Shown: positions 8,380 to 16,766, numbered from the stretch's first letter. The stretch: 36,521 nt of DNA from an uncultured Pirellulaceae bacterium (GCA_938036435.1 CALHPU010000131.1:1-36521); one strand, 5' to 3'. Notes: generated by a model not told the origin, from the letters alone. Program-made: numbers and translations.

Positions 8380-10254
8380 ATGGCACGGCGCAAACGCAAT
8401 CGAGACGACTTCGAAACCCAAAAGACATTTCTCCAAGTTCTGTTGACACCAGTAACGGCGGTACGGGAGTGGTTCGCCGACGCGCTTGGTGGCGACGATT
8501 CATTGAAGACCAGTGAATCGGGGTTTAATCCGATTGTCTCGGTGGTGACATTCCCTTTTCGATTTCTGTTTGCCATCGCCGTGTTCATGGTCCAAGCTTG
8601 GTCCACCTCACGCGTGGGTCGCGCATTCGTGTTGGGATTGCCGTCAGTGGCAACGATCGCTGGATGCCTGCTTATTTTGTGGGTTTCAACTCGCTACTTC
8701 AACGCCGTTACGCTCGGACGTACACTCGGTTATTACTCCTTACACGCCAACAATCCAGACGCTCCACCAGAAAATGCGTTGATGTTTGCCAAGAAGTTTG
8801 TGGGTTTGAAACCAGAGGACCCCAAAGGCCTCTTTCGACTTGGCCTCGCTCTGGAAAACAACGATGACCTGCCAGCTGCCGTAAAAATCATGCGCATGCT
8901 CGCCCCTCCTGAACCACCTCAGGGCGAACCGGCGCCTCCGACGTCAAAGAATTTGCTAGACGAAGAAAAAGATAAAATTGGCGATTTCCTTCCCGCCCAC
9001 CTGTGGCTGTCCAACTACTATCAAAGACAGCTTGCGGAAGAAGGGTTCACCCCAGAAGCAGACTTACTTGCCGGAAAACATCTGTCTCGAGCGGCCAAAA
9101 ATGATGCTGAAAACAGAGAACTGGCGATCAGTCAGGCATCACTTTATCGACTACGGGCTGAACGAGTCAAAGATCAACCACTTCAGTACCTCGCAGAATT
9201 AAGGAATCTAGAATCCTCGTTGACTGCTGCCGTTAAACCGCCGCTTCAAACAATTCTCCAAGTATCACAAATTCCTAAGCTGATTCAAACGAAACGCGAA
9301 CTGGCTGAACTCGACGGAAACGTAAATTTTGAACAGGCCAAAAAACAGTTTGAAAGGCTGTTCGATGATCTGCTTGAATTGGGCCGAAAAACGCCAGAGG
9401 ACGTTAGATTGAGCATCATCAGCCATGTCGTAAGCGGCTACGTCAACTTGAAAGAGTACGACAAAGCAGTAGCAATCATCTCTCAATCGCTTCAGTCTTT
9501 TGATGACGTAGCGATCAAGCAACAGCTGGTCAACAATGCAGGATTCGTCTTTCTGCAGAACGCAGAGAACAATAGCGACCTCGACGATGAAGCGCAGTAC
9601 AAGCTTCGGCTAAGCTCAATCTGTGCCTGCCTGAATTCTTCGATCAAGGAAAGACGTGCGTACGAGATGCTAATCGGCATTATTCGACATAATCAAATTC
9701 ACCCTGAGAAATTCGAATGGCTTCAGGACACGATGCTGGAGACTCCCAAATTACCCGTCAACCACATCTTGATCGGTTGCCACTTGATCCACGTCGGAAT
9801 CAAAAATGATGACCAAGACATGGTAAGACAGGGAACCAGCCATTGGAAAATCGCGTATAAAATTGATCCACAGACTCAATTAATGCTCAGCAACATCATT
9901 GAGATTGGACTCTTTTCCCAATCAGTCCCCCTTGAAAGCATCGATGAAATGATTCAGCAAGCGATTGCCATGTTCCCGGACAAGAGCCTCCTGCATCAGT
10001 CCGCCGGATTGTTATCGATGAGTCGCGACGACCTCGAAAAAGCGATCGCCAGTTTGGAGATTGCTGCTGAAACACACCGTTTCCCTGTGATCGCACACTC
10101 CCTTTTAAAACACTGTCACGAGCTGGCCGGCAACTCATTCAAAGCACTTAACCATAACAAAAGTGCTGAAGAGTTATTCTCTGGTCTGGCTCCCGAACAA
10201 CAAGAACGTATTCGAAAGCACATCAGAGATCTGATCGCAAAAACTTCCGGATAA
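8380..10254 (+). CDS. Membrane-anchored TPR protein, second of a tandem pair
   Basis: A 624-residue protein beginning 105 bases after the preceding gene. A basic N-terminus (MARRKRNRDDFETQK) is followed by a hydrophobic segment (about 52-73, VSVVTFPFRFLFAIAVFMVQ), a polar link (AWSTSRVGRA), and a transmembrane helix (about 84-103) that starts with VLGLPSV exactly as in its neighbour. TPR-like helical repeats fill residues about 115-620, including FAKKFVGLKPEDPKGLFRLG and LEKAIASLEIAAETHRFPVI. The shared order of hydrophobic segment, Trp/Ser/Arg link and LGLPSV helix indicates descent by duplication, followed by strong divergence of the repeat region. The pair is probably one operon. No enzymatic motif is visible and no known function can be assigned. 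Confidence 0.85.
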   Translation: MARRKRNRDDFETQKTFLQVLLTPVTAVREWFADALGGDDSLKTSESGFNPIVSVVTFPFRFLFAIAVFMVQAWSTSRVGRAFVLGLPSVATIAGCLLILWVSTRYFNAVTLGRTLGYYSLHANNPDAPPENALMFAKKFVGLKPEDPKGLFRLGLALENNDDLPAAVKIMRMLAPPEPPQGEPAPPTSKNLLDEEKDKIGDFLPAHLWLSNYYQRQLAEEGFTPEADLLAGKHLSRAAKNDAENRELAISQASLYRLRAERVKDQPLQYLAELRNLESSLTAAVKPPLQTILQVSQIPKLIQTKRELAELDGNVNFEQAKKQFERLFDDLLELGRKTPEDVRLSIISHVVSGYVNLKEYDKAVAIISQSLQSFDDVAIKQQLVNNAGFVFLQNAENNSDLDDEAQYKLRLSSICACLNSSIKERRAYEMLIGIIRHNQIHPEKFEWLQDTMLETPKLPVNHILIGCHLIHVGIKNDDQDMVRQGTSHWKIAYKIDPQTQLMLSNIIEIGLFSQSVPLESIDEMIQQAIAMFPDKSLLHQSAGLLSMSRDDLEKAIASLEIAAETHRFPVIAHSLLKHCHELAGNSFKALNHNKSAEELFSGLAPEQQERIRKHIRDLIAKTSG

Positions 10255-10562
10255 AACAAGTCTACAATCCACCAATTGCTTACAGACTGGCTCCAAGGTG
10301 GGTTGGCTGGCGAACCTCCTGCTTTATCAGTTTATTCGGAGATTCCCGAGTCTGGCTGACGGTCAATCGCGGCCTTTGGTCGCAAAGGTTGCCCCCAAGC
10401 AGAACCTTACAGCAATACTTGGGTTAAATAGAACGTATTAAATTCCAAACAACTAAATCGATTTCGCAGTTCCCGATTGGGACCAAGACAGTATCAGCCG
10501 AAGATTAAATCAGCCCCAGACCTCTTTATCTGGCAAAGTTTCGATAAGATTCGAGCCCCCTG

Positions 10563-10575
10563 AGACAATTTGTCT
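10563..10575. promoter_or_regulatory. Perfect 13-bp dyad, possible operator
   Basis: AGACAA-T-TTGTCT is a perfect inverted repeat with a one-base centre. It ends 14 bases before the proposed -35 box of the DoxX operon. The size and position fit a dimeric regulator site, but no regulator gene is adjacent and chance occurrence is possible. Confidence 0.3.
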
Positions 10576-10589
10576 GATTCCTTAGAGTA

Positions 10590-10618
10590 CTTTTTGCGGT
10601 TTTACCTGAAACTATACT
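10590..10618 (+). promoter_or_regulatory. Candidate promoter for the DoxX/oxidoreductase operon
   Basis: A good -10 hexamer TATACT (10613-10618) is preceded, at a 17-base spacing, by a poor -35 (CTTTTT, 10590-10595). It would start transcription about 30 bases upstream of the coding region. The -35 match is weak, so this is tentative. Confidence 0.35.
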
Positions 10619-10643
10619 AGGGTTCGATGCGGTAATTATATTT

Positions 10644-10648
10644 GAGGA
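10644..10648 (+). promoter_or_regulatory. Ribosome binding site that supports a TTG start
   Basis: GAGGA lies seven bases before TTG at 10656. It is one of the clearer Shine-Dalgarno sequences in the window and is the main reason to accept the TTG start of the DoxX-family gene. Confidence 0.65.
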
Positions 10649-10655
10649 CTCTCCA

Positions 10656-11804
10656 TTGCAACTGTCACGATTCCATCTTTTCCTAGCTCTTGCCGCGATA
10701 CTCGTGCTTCGGGTCACCGTTGGATACCACTTCTTCAAAGAAGGCACCAACAAACTCAAGTATGGTTTTGATGCATCTGGATTTTTGTCTTCTGCAAAAG
10801 GGCCATTTGCTGACCAGTTCAAATCAATGTTGGACGATCACGACGGCAAGAAACGACTAGGCGTTACCGTTGATCAATCTACCGATGGAATGGGATCGAT
10901 CACCGTCAGCCCAGAACTAACGTTAGCATTATGGAAAGATTTCCGTGACCGAGCCGCCGGTCAGTACCGCTTCGGGGATCCTGAACTGGTCGAGCAACTG
11001 AAAAAGCAACGTGCCGAAATGGCCGAGGATATAAAAGAAGCGCGGGTCGCAGGCAAAGAAGACGAAGCGATTGAGTTAGAACAAAAACGTAGACTTGCCG
11101 AAGAAAAAATCATCAAAATTCGTTCCCAACTCCCCCGCTCCGAAGAGATCTTAAGCGACGCTACGAAAGAGTTAGAGGATTGGCTTTCACAAAACGAAGC
11201 TGAAATTGTCGCTCACTACGGAACCGAAGACCGCGAAATGGGGTTTGATCGCGACGGGGAAAACAGAGCTGATGCTGCCCTCTACGTTGATTCATTGCGC
11301 TACCAAGTAGACACCATCACTAGCGACCGCAAAAAGAAACTCTACGGATGGTACGCCAGCATCGACAATATCTGGGACGCCTACGAGGGGCAGATCAACG
11401 CACTTGCCACCGAAGACCAGATCAAAGCCGCTGGCAGCGCGGCTCCCGTGGTCGCTGCCCGACAGTTTGACCAACCTTTGAGCCCACTGAAGATCATCAA
11501 TCATGTGATCCCTTGGTTTGACACCATTGTCGGTGCCCTGTTAATTCTGGGCCTGTTCACACGCTGTGCCTCACTAGCGGCTGCCGCTTTCCTGCTGTCG
11601 GTTATTTTGACCCAACCACCGTGGATCCCCGGTACTACACCGACTTATTTGTACGCGATCGAACTGGCCGCATTGTTGGTTTTATTCGCGACGTGTGCCG
11701 GTCGAATTGCCGGGCTGGATTTCTTTTTTGCCGCCTCTTCCAAAAACAAGAACAACCGAGCGGCTCAGCCCAATGCTGAAACAGTGCAACCCGCATCTGC
11801 TTAA
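10656..11804 (+). CDS. DoxX-family membrane protein with large internal insert
   Basis: A 382-residue protein starting at TTG with GAGGA seven bases upstream. Residues 7-25 form the first membrane helix, followed by the DoxX-like segment VTVGYHFFKEGTNKL. The remaining three helices lie at about 289-353 (IVGALLILGLFTRCASLAA, a SVILTQPPW link, then LYAIELAALLVLFATCAGRI). Ordinary DoxX proteins are about 130-180 residues with four close helices. Here about 250 hydrophilic residues separate helix 1 from helix 2, including a highly charged coiled-coil-like stretch (about 108-160) rich in Glu, Lys and Arg. DoxX proteins are linked to redox and thiosulfate or quinone chemistry in other organisms. 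Its partner here is the Tat-exported oxidoreductase 59 bases downstream, so the two probably share a transcript and an extracytoplasmic task. Confidence 0.8.
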   Translation: MQLSRFHLFLALAAILVLRVTVGYHFFKEGTNKLKYGFDASGFLSSAKGPFADQFKSMLDDHDGKKRLGVTVDQSTDGMGSITVSPELTLALWKDFRDRAAGQYRFGDPELVEQLKKQRAEMAEDIKEARVAGKEDEAIELEQKRRLAEEKIIKIRSQLPRSEEILSDATKELEDWLSQNEAEIVAHYGTEDREMGFDRDGENRADAALYVDSLRYQVDTITSDRKKKLYGWYASIDNIWDAYEGQINALATEDQIKAAGSAAPVVAARQFDQPLSPLKIINHVIPWFDTIVGALLILGLFTRCASLAAAAFLLSVILTQPPWIPGTTPTYLYAIELAALLVLFATCAGRIAGLDFFFAASSKNKNNRAAQPNAETVQPASA

Positions 11805-11863
11805 AAAAGCCAAACGAAACAAAACGCCAACTTACAACGATTGCATCACCAAAGGAAAATCCA

Positions 11864-13699
11864 ATGAACACGCTCACTCCTGAAGAACGAGCCAACGGAT
11901 CCGAGAACTATTACTCGGCAATGACCTCTTACAACAAAGCTTTTTCACGGCGCCAGTTCTTAGGCGGAGCGGCCGCTGCGGGGCTAGCTGCCTCGGCCGG
12001 TGCCGGGGCGATGTACTTCGGTTACCAAAAACCCACCGAACCGATCCGTGTCTGTGTTATCGGCACCGGTGACGAAGGCAACGTCCTGATGTCGGCAATC
12101 AATCCCGACTACGTTACCGTAACTTCGATTTGTGATATTCGTCCATCAAGCATTCATCGCGCCTTTCATGGCGACTGGTCTTCTCCCAATGCCAAAAAAG
12201 TCCGCCGCGGGCTAATGGATGTTTATGGTTGGAAGACCGAATCAGAGGCTTTGGAGAATGTAAAAATCTACCAAGATTGGAAAGAGGCCGTTCAAGACAA
12301 GAACATCGACGCGGTCATCATTGCCACGCCGTTGTTTTTGCATGCACCTATCGCCGTGGCCGCAATGCAAAACGGCAAACACGTCCTCTGCGAAAAACTG
12401 ATGGCGCACAACGTGGCTCAGTGCAAATTGATGACCCGAGTTGCTGAAGAGACCAAGAGCTTTATGTCGATCGGGCATCAACGCCACTACAGCGTGCTGT
12501 ACGACAACGCGGTTAATCTGATTCGCTGGGGACTGCTTGGCGAACTGCACCACATCCGCGCCCAATGGCACCGCAATAACCTACCCGGCAAGGACTCTTG
12601 GGCGATTCCAATCCCCGGTGGTGAGATGACTGCCGACGGAAAACAAGTCGACAAGATCATGGGGCAGTTGAACAAGCTACAAGCCGCGTATAACTCAACC
12701 GGCATTTCCGCCGCAGATCGCTTGGACCTTCAGCGTAAGATTGCTCAATGGACACAGATGGACGCTGACAAATCCGTCGATGCGGCCGCCCATGGCTATA
12801 TCGAACGCAACGATGTCTATAGCGGTGATGGGCGTACCCGATCAGCACTCGAAGAACTGATCCGCTGGCGTTTGTGGGATCGAACCGGTGGCGGACTGAT
12901 GGCCGAATTGGGAAGTCATCAGCTTGACGCGGCAAGCATCTTTATCTCGGCGTTAGCCAAAGAGAAGGGCAAACATGTCCACCCCTTGACCGTGCACGCA
13001 ACCGGTGGCCGTCACATCTTCCCGCGCGATCGCGATGCGGCTGATCACGTCTATTGCACATTTGAGTTTCCCGGTCAGGGCTACGACTACGACTTCAATG
13101 TCGGCTACAAAGACGTAATTAATGCCTACGGCGACGGCTACAAGACCCCTATTCCTTCCTACGAAGAAGCTGACAACAAGAAAGTCGTTGTGACTTATTC
13201 GTCCATCAATGGCAATGGCTTCGGTGGATACGGCGAGGTCGTCATGGGCACCAAGGGGACTTTGGTGCTAGACAAAGAAAAAGACGTTCTGCTGTATTCC
13301 AACAGCGGACCAGCATGGAAGGCAGGCGTAAAGAAGAAGGGCAAGGTTGCTGTACTCGACACAACAACCAGCACTGATGCAGCCCCTGCCAAGGCTGCTC
13401 AATCTGGCCCCGTCAGCCGTGGATATAAGGAAGAGATTGAACACTGGGCATGGTGTATCAGCACCGGCGATCTTGGCAACCAGCCACGTTGCAACGGGCC
13501 GGTTGCACTGGCTGATGCAACCATCGCTTTGACCGCGCGTCAGGCGATCAAGAACTCCCAGAAGCCGGGGGGGCACGGATTTATTCAGTTCGAGCACGAT
13601 TGGTTTGATTATAAAACCGATGCTGTTCCCGAGGCCACTGGGGCAGAGGCAACGAAAGCCATGTGGGCCGAAGAAAAGAGAAAACTAGGACTGGCGTAA
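11864..13699 (+). CDS. Tat-exported Gfo/Idh/MocA-family oxidoreductase
   Basis: A 611-residue NAD(P)-dependent sugar-type dehydrogenase predicted to act outside the cytoplasm. The ATG at 11864 has AAAGGAAA seven bases upstream. A twin-arginine signal (SRRQFLGGAAAAGLAASAG, Arg29-Arg30) follows a 25-residue polar N-region. The Rossmann domain begins at IRVCVIGTGDEGN (~57), with IDAVIIATPLFLHAPIA and the family motif EKLMAHNVAQ, where the usual EKP is EKL. A GHQRHYS segment and the C-terminal GGRHIFPRDRDAADHVY region belong to the substrate-binding alpha/beta domain. The length is greater than the usual 350-450 residues because of inserts around 235-320 and a long tail, as is common among planctomycete members. 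The substrate is unknown. It is cotranscribed with the DoxX-like gene. Confidence 0.88.
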   Translation: MNTLTPEERANGSENYYSAMTSYNKAFSRRQFLGGAAAAGLAASAGAGAMYFGYQKPTEPIRVCVIGTGDEGNVLMSAINPDYVTVTSICDIRPSSIHRAFHGDWSSPNAKKVRRGLMDVYGWKTESEALENVKIYQDWKEAVQDKNIDAVIIATPLFLHAPIAVAAMQNGKHVLCEKLMAHNVAQCKLMTRVAEETKSFMSIGHQRHYSVLYDNAVNLIRWGLLGELHHIRAQWHRNNLPGKDSWAIPIPGGEMTADGKQVDKIMGQLNKLQAAYNSTGISAADRLDLQRKIAQWTQMDADKSVDAAAHGYIERNDVYSGDGRTRSALEELIRWRLWDRTGGGLMAELGSHQLDAASIFISALAKEKGKHVHPLTVHATGGRHIFPRDRDAADHVYCTFEFPGQGYDYDFNVGYKDVINAYGDGYKTPIPSYEEADNKKVVVTYSSINGNGFGGYGEVVMGTKGTLVLDKEKDVLLYSNSGPAWKAGVKKKGKVAVLDTTTSTDAAPAKAAQSGPVSRGYKEEIEHWAWCISTGDLGNQPRCNGPVALADATIALTARQAIKNSQKPGGHGFIQFEHDWFDYKTDAVPEATGAEATKAMWAEEKRKLGLA

Positions 13700-13720
13700 G
13701 CTGCCGACAGTTTGCACGAC

Positions 13721-13772
13721 GCAATGACTTACTGTTTTTTCGCGCGTCATTTCTCGTTTGGGCAATGACGCG
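13721..13772. repeat. Mutually exclusive hairpins between two metabolic genes
   Basis: The segment CGCGTCATT (13743-13751) can pair perfectly with AATGACGCG (13764-13772) over a 12-base loop. Its GTCATT part can instead pair with AATGAC at 13723-13728. The two AATGAC copies therefore compete for the same partner. A T6 run lies at 13735-13740, inside the upstream loop. This lies about 60 bases before the next gene and might be a leader structure, but no T run follows the strong stem. Confidence 0.4.
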
Positions 13773-13834
13773 TGTTGCTTCGTGCAGTAAGCTTGTTCAA
13801 TCTGCATTCGCCTGCCCTGTCCTCGTCCCGCCCG

Positions 13835-14866
13835 ATGCCCGTAACCGTTTCATCACCAAGTCGCCTGCACTTCGGGCTCTTCTCGGTCGGTCAGATGGCC
13901 GGGCGCGAGTTTGGTGGCATTGGGTTGATGGTTCAATCGCCGCGCACAACGATCACGCTCGAACCTTCGGATCGATTCAATTTGCTAGACCAATCTGCCG
14001 ATGCGGCTGGCTGCGACAGAGAGTCCGCCGCACGCCAAGCAGTCCAAAAATGGCTGCATCATTTCGGCGACCTGCTACCGCGCCCCCTTTCATCGGCAAC
14101 TCCGTTAGAAGATCTCCCGGTCCACATTTCTATCGTCCAGGCATGCCCACGTCACAACGGATTGGGCTCCGGCACGCAACTGGCCATTACAGTCGCGCTG
14201 GCTCTCGAGCATCATTTTGCCCTGCCGTCAGCCAAACCTCACGAAATGGCGATCGCGACCGGCAGGGCAGGGCGTTCGGCGATCGGCACATTTGGCTGTT
14301 TTGAAGGTGGATTCCTCGTCGATCGAGGAAAGACGCCATTAGAGAACGTGGCCCCAATCGATCTGAGAATTGATTTCCCCGAACATTGGCCCATCGCTCT
14401 TGTCTATCCTGAAGCAACGCCCGAGATGCAACCGGCCACTGCTGCGGGGCTGCATGGTATTGAAGAAATCGACGCGTTCAAAAAAATTGCTCCCACGACA
14501 AAATCCGAACTCAGTGAGATGCGATCTTTGGTCAAAAACCAAATCGTCCCCTCTCTAGTCGAGGAGAATTATCAGGGATTTGGCAATGCATTACAAACTT
14601 TCGGACGTCGTAGCGGCGACTATTTTAAGTCTGTTCAAGGCGGAACGTTTGCCAGCGGTCACATTGAAGCGATCGTTGAACTGATCGATCGATCCGGAGT
14701 TCCGGCAGTTGGACAAACCTCATGGGGACCTTGCGTTTTTGTAATCGCCCCCAACATGGAACAACTAAAACATTGCACTGATGCCATTTCAAAAGAATTC
14801 GGTCCCTGTGTAAAAATCGAATACACTCGCGCCGACAATCGCGGCGCAACAATCTCAAGAAATTGA
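13835..14866 (+). CDS. Beta-ribofuranosylaminobenzene 5'-phosphate synthase family protein (GHMP fold)
   Basis: Likely catalyses the first committed step of methanopterin-type cofactor synthesis, joining 4-hydroxybenzoate or 4-aminobenzoate to phosphoribosyl pyrophosphate with loss of CO2 and pyrophosphate. The start at ATG 13835 (343 residues) puts the conserved SPSRLHFGLFSVG motif right at the N-terminus; an upstream in-frame start at 13772 would add 21 unconvincing residues. The GHMP-type motif PRHNGLGSGTQLAI is at ~105-118 and GRAGRSAIGTFGCFEGGFLV at ~142. The ending FGPCVKIEYTRADNRGA suits the family. Planctomycetes are known to carry tetrahydromethanopterin C1-transfer genes, which fits. 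None of the other pathway genes is adjacent; pdxJ follows 36 bases downstream. Confidence 0.85.
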   Translation: MPVTVSSPSRLHFGLFSVGQMAGREFGGIGLMVQSPRTTITLEPSDRFNLLDQSADAAGCDRESAARQAVQKWLHHFGDLLPRPLSSATPLEDLPVHISIVQACPRHNGLGSGTQLAITVALALEHHFALPSAKPHEMAIATGRAGRSAIGTFGCFEGGFLVDRGKTPLENVAPIDLRIDFPEHWPIALVYPEATPEMQPATAAGLHGIEEIDAFKKIAPTTKSELSEMRSLVKNQIVPSLVEENYQGFGNALQTFGRRSGDYFKSVQGGTFASGHIEAIVELIDRSGVPAVGQTSWGPCVFVIAPNMEQLKHCTDAISKEFGPCVKIEYTRADNRGATISRN

Positions 14867-14869
14867 ACT

Positions 14870-14897
14870 GAAAACCAAAAACCGAAAACCGAAAACC
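14870..14897 (+). repeat. Four tandem GAAAACC-type heptamers
   Basis: Units GAAAACC, AAAAACC, GAAAACC and GAAAACC run without interruption from 14870 to 14897, and a partial AAACC follows directly before the pdxJ ATG (14903). The repeat fills the whole space where a Shine-Dalgarno sequence would be expected, so pdxJ has a purine- and A-rich leader without one. Slippage could change the leader length. Confidence 0.8.
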
Positions 14898-14902
14898 AAA
14901 CC

Positions 14903-15628
14903 ATGAAACTAGGTGTCAACATTGATCACGTCGCGACCGTCCGTCAGGCTCGGCGCACAACCGAACCCGATCCCGTCTGGGCCGCTGCGGCTGCAGAGCT
15001 TGGTGGAGCCGATCAGATCACTGTCCACTTACGCGAGGACCGACGCCACATTCAAGATCGCGATATTGAATTGCTAAAACGCACCGTCAATGTCAAACTT
15101 AATCTCGAATGCGCGTGCGTGGACGAAATGTTAGCGATAGCGTGTGAACTCAAGCCCGATCAGGTTTGTTTGGTTCCCGAGAAACGTGAGGAGGTTACCA
15201 CCGAAGGTGGCCTGGACGTCATCGCCAACCGCAATCGCGTCTCCGATGCTGTTTCCAAACTTCACGAAGCAGGAATTTTCGTAAGTCTGTTCATCGATCC
15301 GGCAGAAGACCAAATCGCTTTGGCAAAAGAACTGTCCGCAGAAGCGGTGGAGCTTCATACCGGCAGTTACGCTGACGCGCCGACCGACGCGCTTCGAACT
15401 GAACAGCTTAAGATACTCAAATCGGCCAGCGCGTTTACCAAAACTTCGGGGTTGCATCTGCACGCCGGCCATGGATTGACCTACAGCAACGTTCTCCCAA
15501 TCGCCGCGATCGACGGCATGGAGGAACTCAATATCGGGCACAGCATCATCGCTAGGTCAATGTTTGTCGGGATGCAAACCGCCGTCGAGCAAATGAAGGC
15601 GCTTTGCATTCAAGGAGCCAAAGGCTAA
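14903..15628 (+). CDS. pdxJ: Pyridoxine 5'-phosphate synthase
   Basis: Condenses 1-deoxyxylulose 5-phosphate with 3-amino-1-hydroxyacetone phosphate to form pyridoxine 5'-phosphate, the last ring-forming step of DXP-dependent vitamin B6 synthesis in the cytoplasm. The 241-residue TIM barrel has every hallmark: [17 protein letters not shown] at the N-terminus, the phosphate and active-site loop [13 protein letters not shown] (~42-54), NLECA (Glu ~72), [19 protein letters not shown] (~90-110), ELHTGSYA (~150) and [11 protein letters not shown] (~192). Length is standard. It follows the beta-RFAP synthase gene after a heptamer-repeat leader and may be cotranscribed. PLP is also the cofactor of the kynureninase and PseC encoded in this window. 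Confidence 0.97.
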   Translation: MKLGVNIDHVATVRQARRTTEPDPVWAAAAAELGGADQITVHLREDRRHIQDRDIELLKRTVNVKLNLECACVDEMLAIACELKPDQVCLVPEKREEVTTEGGLDVIANRNRVSDAVSKLHEAGIFVSLFIDPAEDQIALAKELSAEAVELHTGSYADAPTDALRTEQLKILKSASAFTKTSGLHLHAGHGLTYSNVLPIAAIDGMEELNIGHSIIARSMFVGMQTAVEQMKALCIQGAKG

Positions 15629-15795
15629 TGCCCCCCACGCCGGGCGGACCGGTCCTTTCAGAGAAACTTTAACGACCGGTTCACGTTTCTACGCTTTACA
15701 AAAGCCGAATATTGTCAGGTTTTCGGTTTCCCAATTTCCAACACTGGAATTTCTCACAGCATTTCGTAAGCTTTAAGCAGTCAAAAGTAAATTTT

Positions 15796-15800
15796 AGGAG
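15796..15800 (+). promoter_or_regulatory. Strong Shine-Dalgarno of the dapA-like gene
   Basis: AGGAG lies six bases before the ATG at 15807. Few genes in this window have such a good site, and it fixes the start of the dapA-like gene. Confidence 0.75.
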
Positions 15801-15806
15801 TCTTCA

Positions 15807-16709
15807 ATGGCACGTCGTGGTTCTCAATTCGCTGGTCTCTCTGTCGCAATCGTCACTCCGTTTGTCGATGGCAAACTATGCGTCGATACACTGAAACAGC
15901 AGATTGAATTCCAAATCGAGGCCGGTACGACCTGTATCGTTCCCTGTGGCACGACAGGTGAATCTCCAACACTCTCTCACCCGGAACACGAACGAGTAAT
16001 TTCAGAGACCATCCAGATCTCTGCCGGGCGCATCAAAGTGATGGCTGGCACCGGATCCAACAGCACCAACGAAGCGATCAGCTTGACCGAGTGGGCCGCC
16101 AAAGAAGGTGCGGATGCTTCTTTGCAAGTCGCGCCCTATTACAACAAGCCGACTCAAGAGGGTTTCTTCCAGCACTATCGCGCCATTAGCGAAGCGGTCG
16201 ACATCCCACACTGCATCTACAACATCCCCGGCCGATCAGGCAAGAACATCGAACCGGACACGATTGCTCGCATTGCTGATGAGTGCCAAAACATGGTGAT
16301 GGTCAAAGAAGCGACCGGATCTCTCGACCAAGCATCGCAAATCCTTTCGATCACCGATCTAACTGTGCTTAGCGGTGACGATAGCCTGACGCTGCCGTTG
16401 ATGGCCGTCGGAGCCGAGGGCGTTGTGTCGGTTGTTGGCAACATCGTTCCACATGACGTTATCGAATTAGTTCACACGTTCAACGGTGGCGACATTGCCA
16501 AAGCACAGAAGCTTCACCTGAAACTGTTTCCGCTTTGTCGGGATCTTCTGAGCATTGCCACCAACCCGATCCCTGTCAAAGCGGCTATGGCTGAACTAGG
16601 ACGGGATACTGGCGATCTGCGTTTGCCGATGACGCCGCTGGATCAGGAACAGTTGGCGTTCCTGCGCCAGACTTTAGAAACTTACGGAATCGCACCAGTC
16701 ACTGTGTGA
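15807..16709 (+). CDS. dapA: 4-hydroxy-tetrahydrodipicolinate synthase
   Basis: Class I aldolase of the lysine/diaminopimelate pathway that condenses pyruvate with aspartate semialdehyde. It has 300 residues, about the standard length. The ATG is supported by AGGAG. Visible motifs are [17 protein letters not shown] (pyruvate-binding Thr pair, ~50), the catalytic Tyr138 in YNIPGRSG, the Schiff-base Lys167 in VMVKEATGS, and [20 protein letters not shown] (~190-210). The C-terminal NPIPVKAAM segment is also typical. Close relatives include N-acetylneuraminate lyase and other pyruvate aldolases, but the GTTGE motif and overall match favour DapA. It is separated from pdxJ by 178 bases that contain a self-complementary GGACCGGTCC (15646-15655) and no gene. 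Confidence 0.93.
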   Translation: MARRGSQFAGLSVAIVTPFVDGKLCVDTLKQQIEFQIEAGTTCIVPCGTTGESPTLSHPEHERVISETIQISAGRIKVMAGTGSNSTNEAISLTEWAAKEGADASLQVAPYYNKPTQEGFFQHYRAISEAVDIPHCIYNIPGRSGKNIEPDTIARIADECQNMVMVKEATGSLDQASQILSITDLTVLSGDDSLTLPLMAVGAEGVVSVVGNIVPHDVIELVHTFNGGDIAKAQKLHLKLFPLCRDLLSIATNPIPVKAAMAELGRDTGDLRLPMTPLDQEQLAFLRQTLETYGIAPVTV

Positions 16710-16766
16710 TCGCCGAAGCGGTACCGTTTTTTCGCAGCATCATCTCCCCCTTCGACTTGAACTGGC

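Larger units (their letters stand above)
10255..10655. other. Intergenic leader region of the DoxX/oxidoreductase operon (401 bp)
   Basis: No coding frame with recognisable content lies between the TPR pair and the DoxX-family gene. The 3' part holds a 13-bp dyad (10563-10575), a possible promoter (10590-10618) and a Shine-Dalgarno sequence (10644-10648), each listed separately. The first 250 bases show nothing I can name, and no terminator with a T run follows the TPR gene. Confidence 0.5.

Noticed and set aside
12657-12935. Minus-strand frame within the oxidoreductase gene
   Set aside because: Arg- and His-rich off-frame translation without a domain; opposite to a conserved coding region.
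13663-14304. A 213-codon frame overlapping the end of the oxidoreductase and the beta-RFAP synthase gene
   Set aside because: Its translation is Arg-rich and featureless, typical of an off-frame reading, while the other frame holds a complete conserved family match.
15646-15681. GGACCGGTCC palindrome and a second GACCGGT after pdxJ as terminator
   Set aside because: The stem is possible but no T run follows and the palindrome is short; it could arise by chance.
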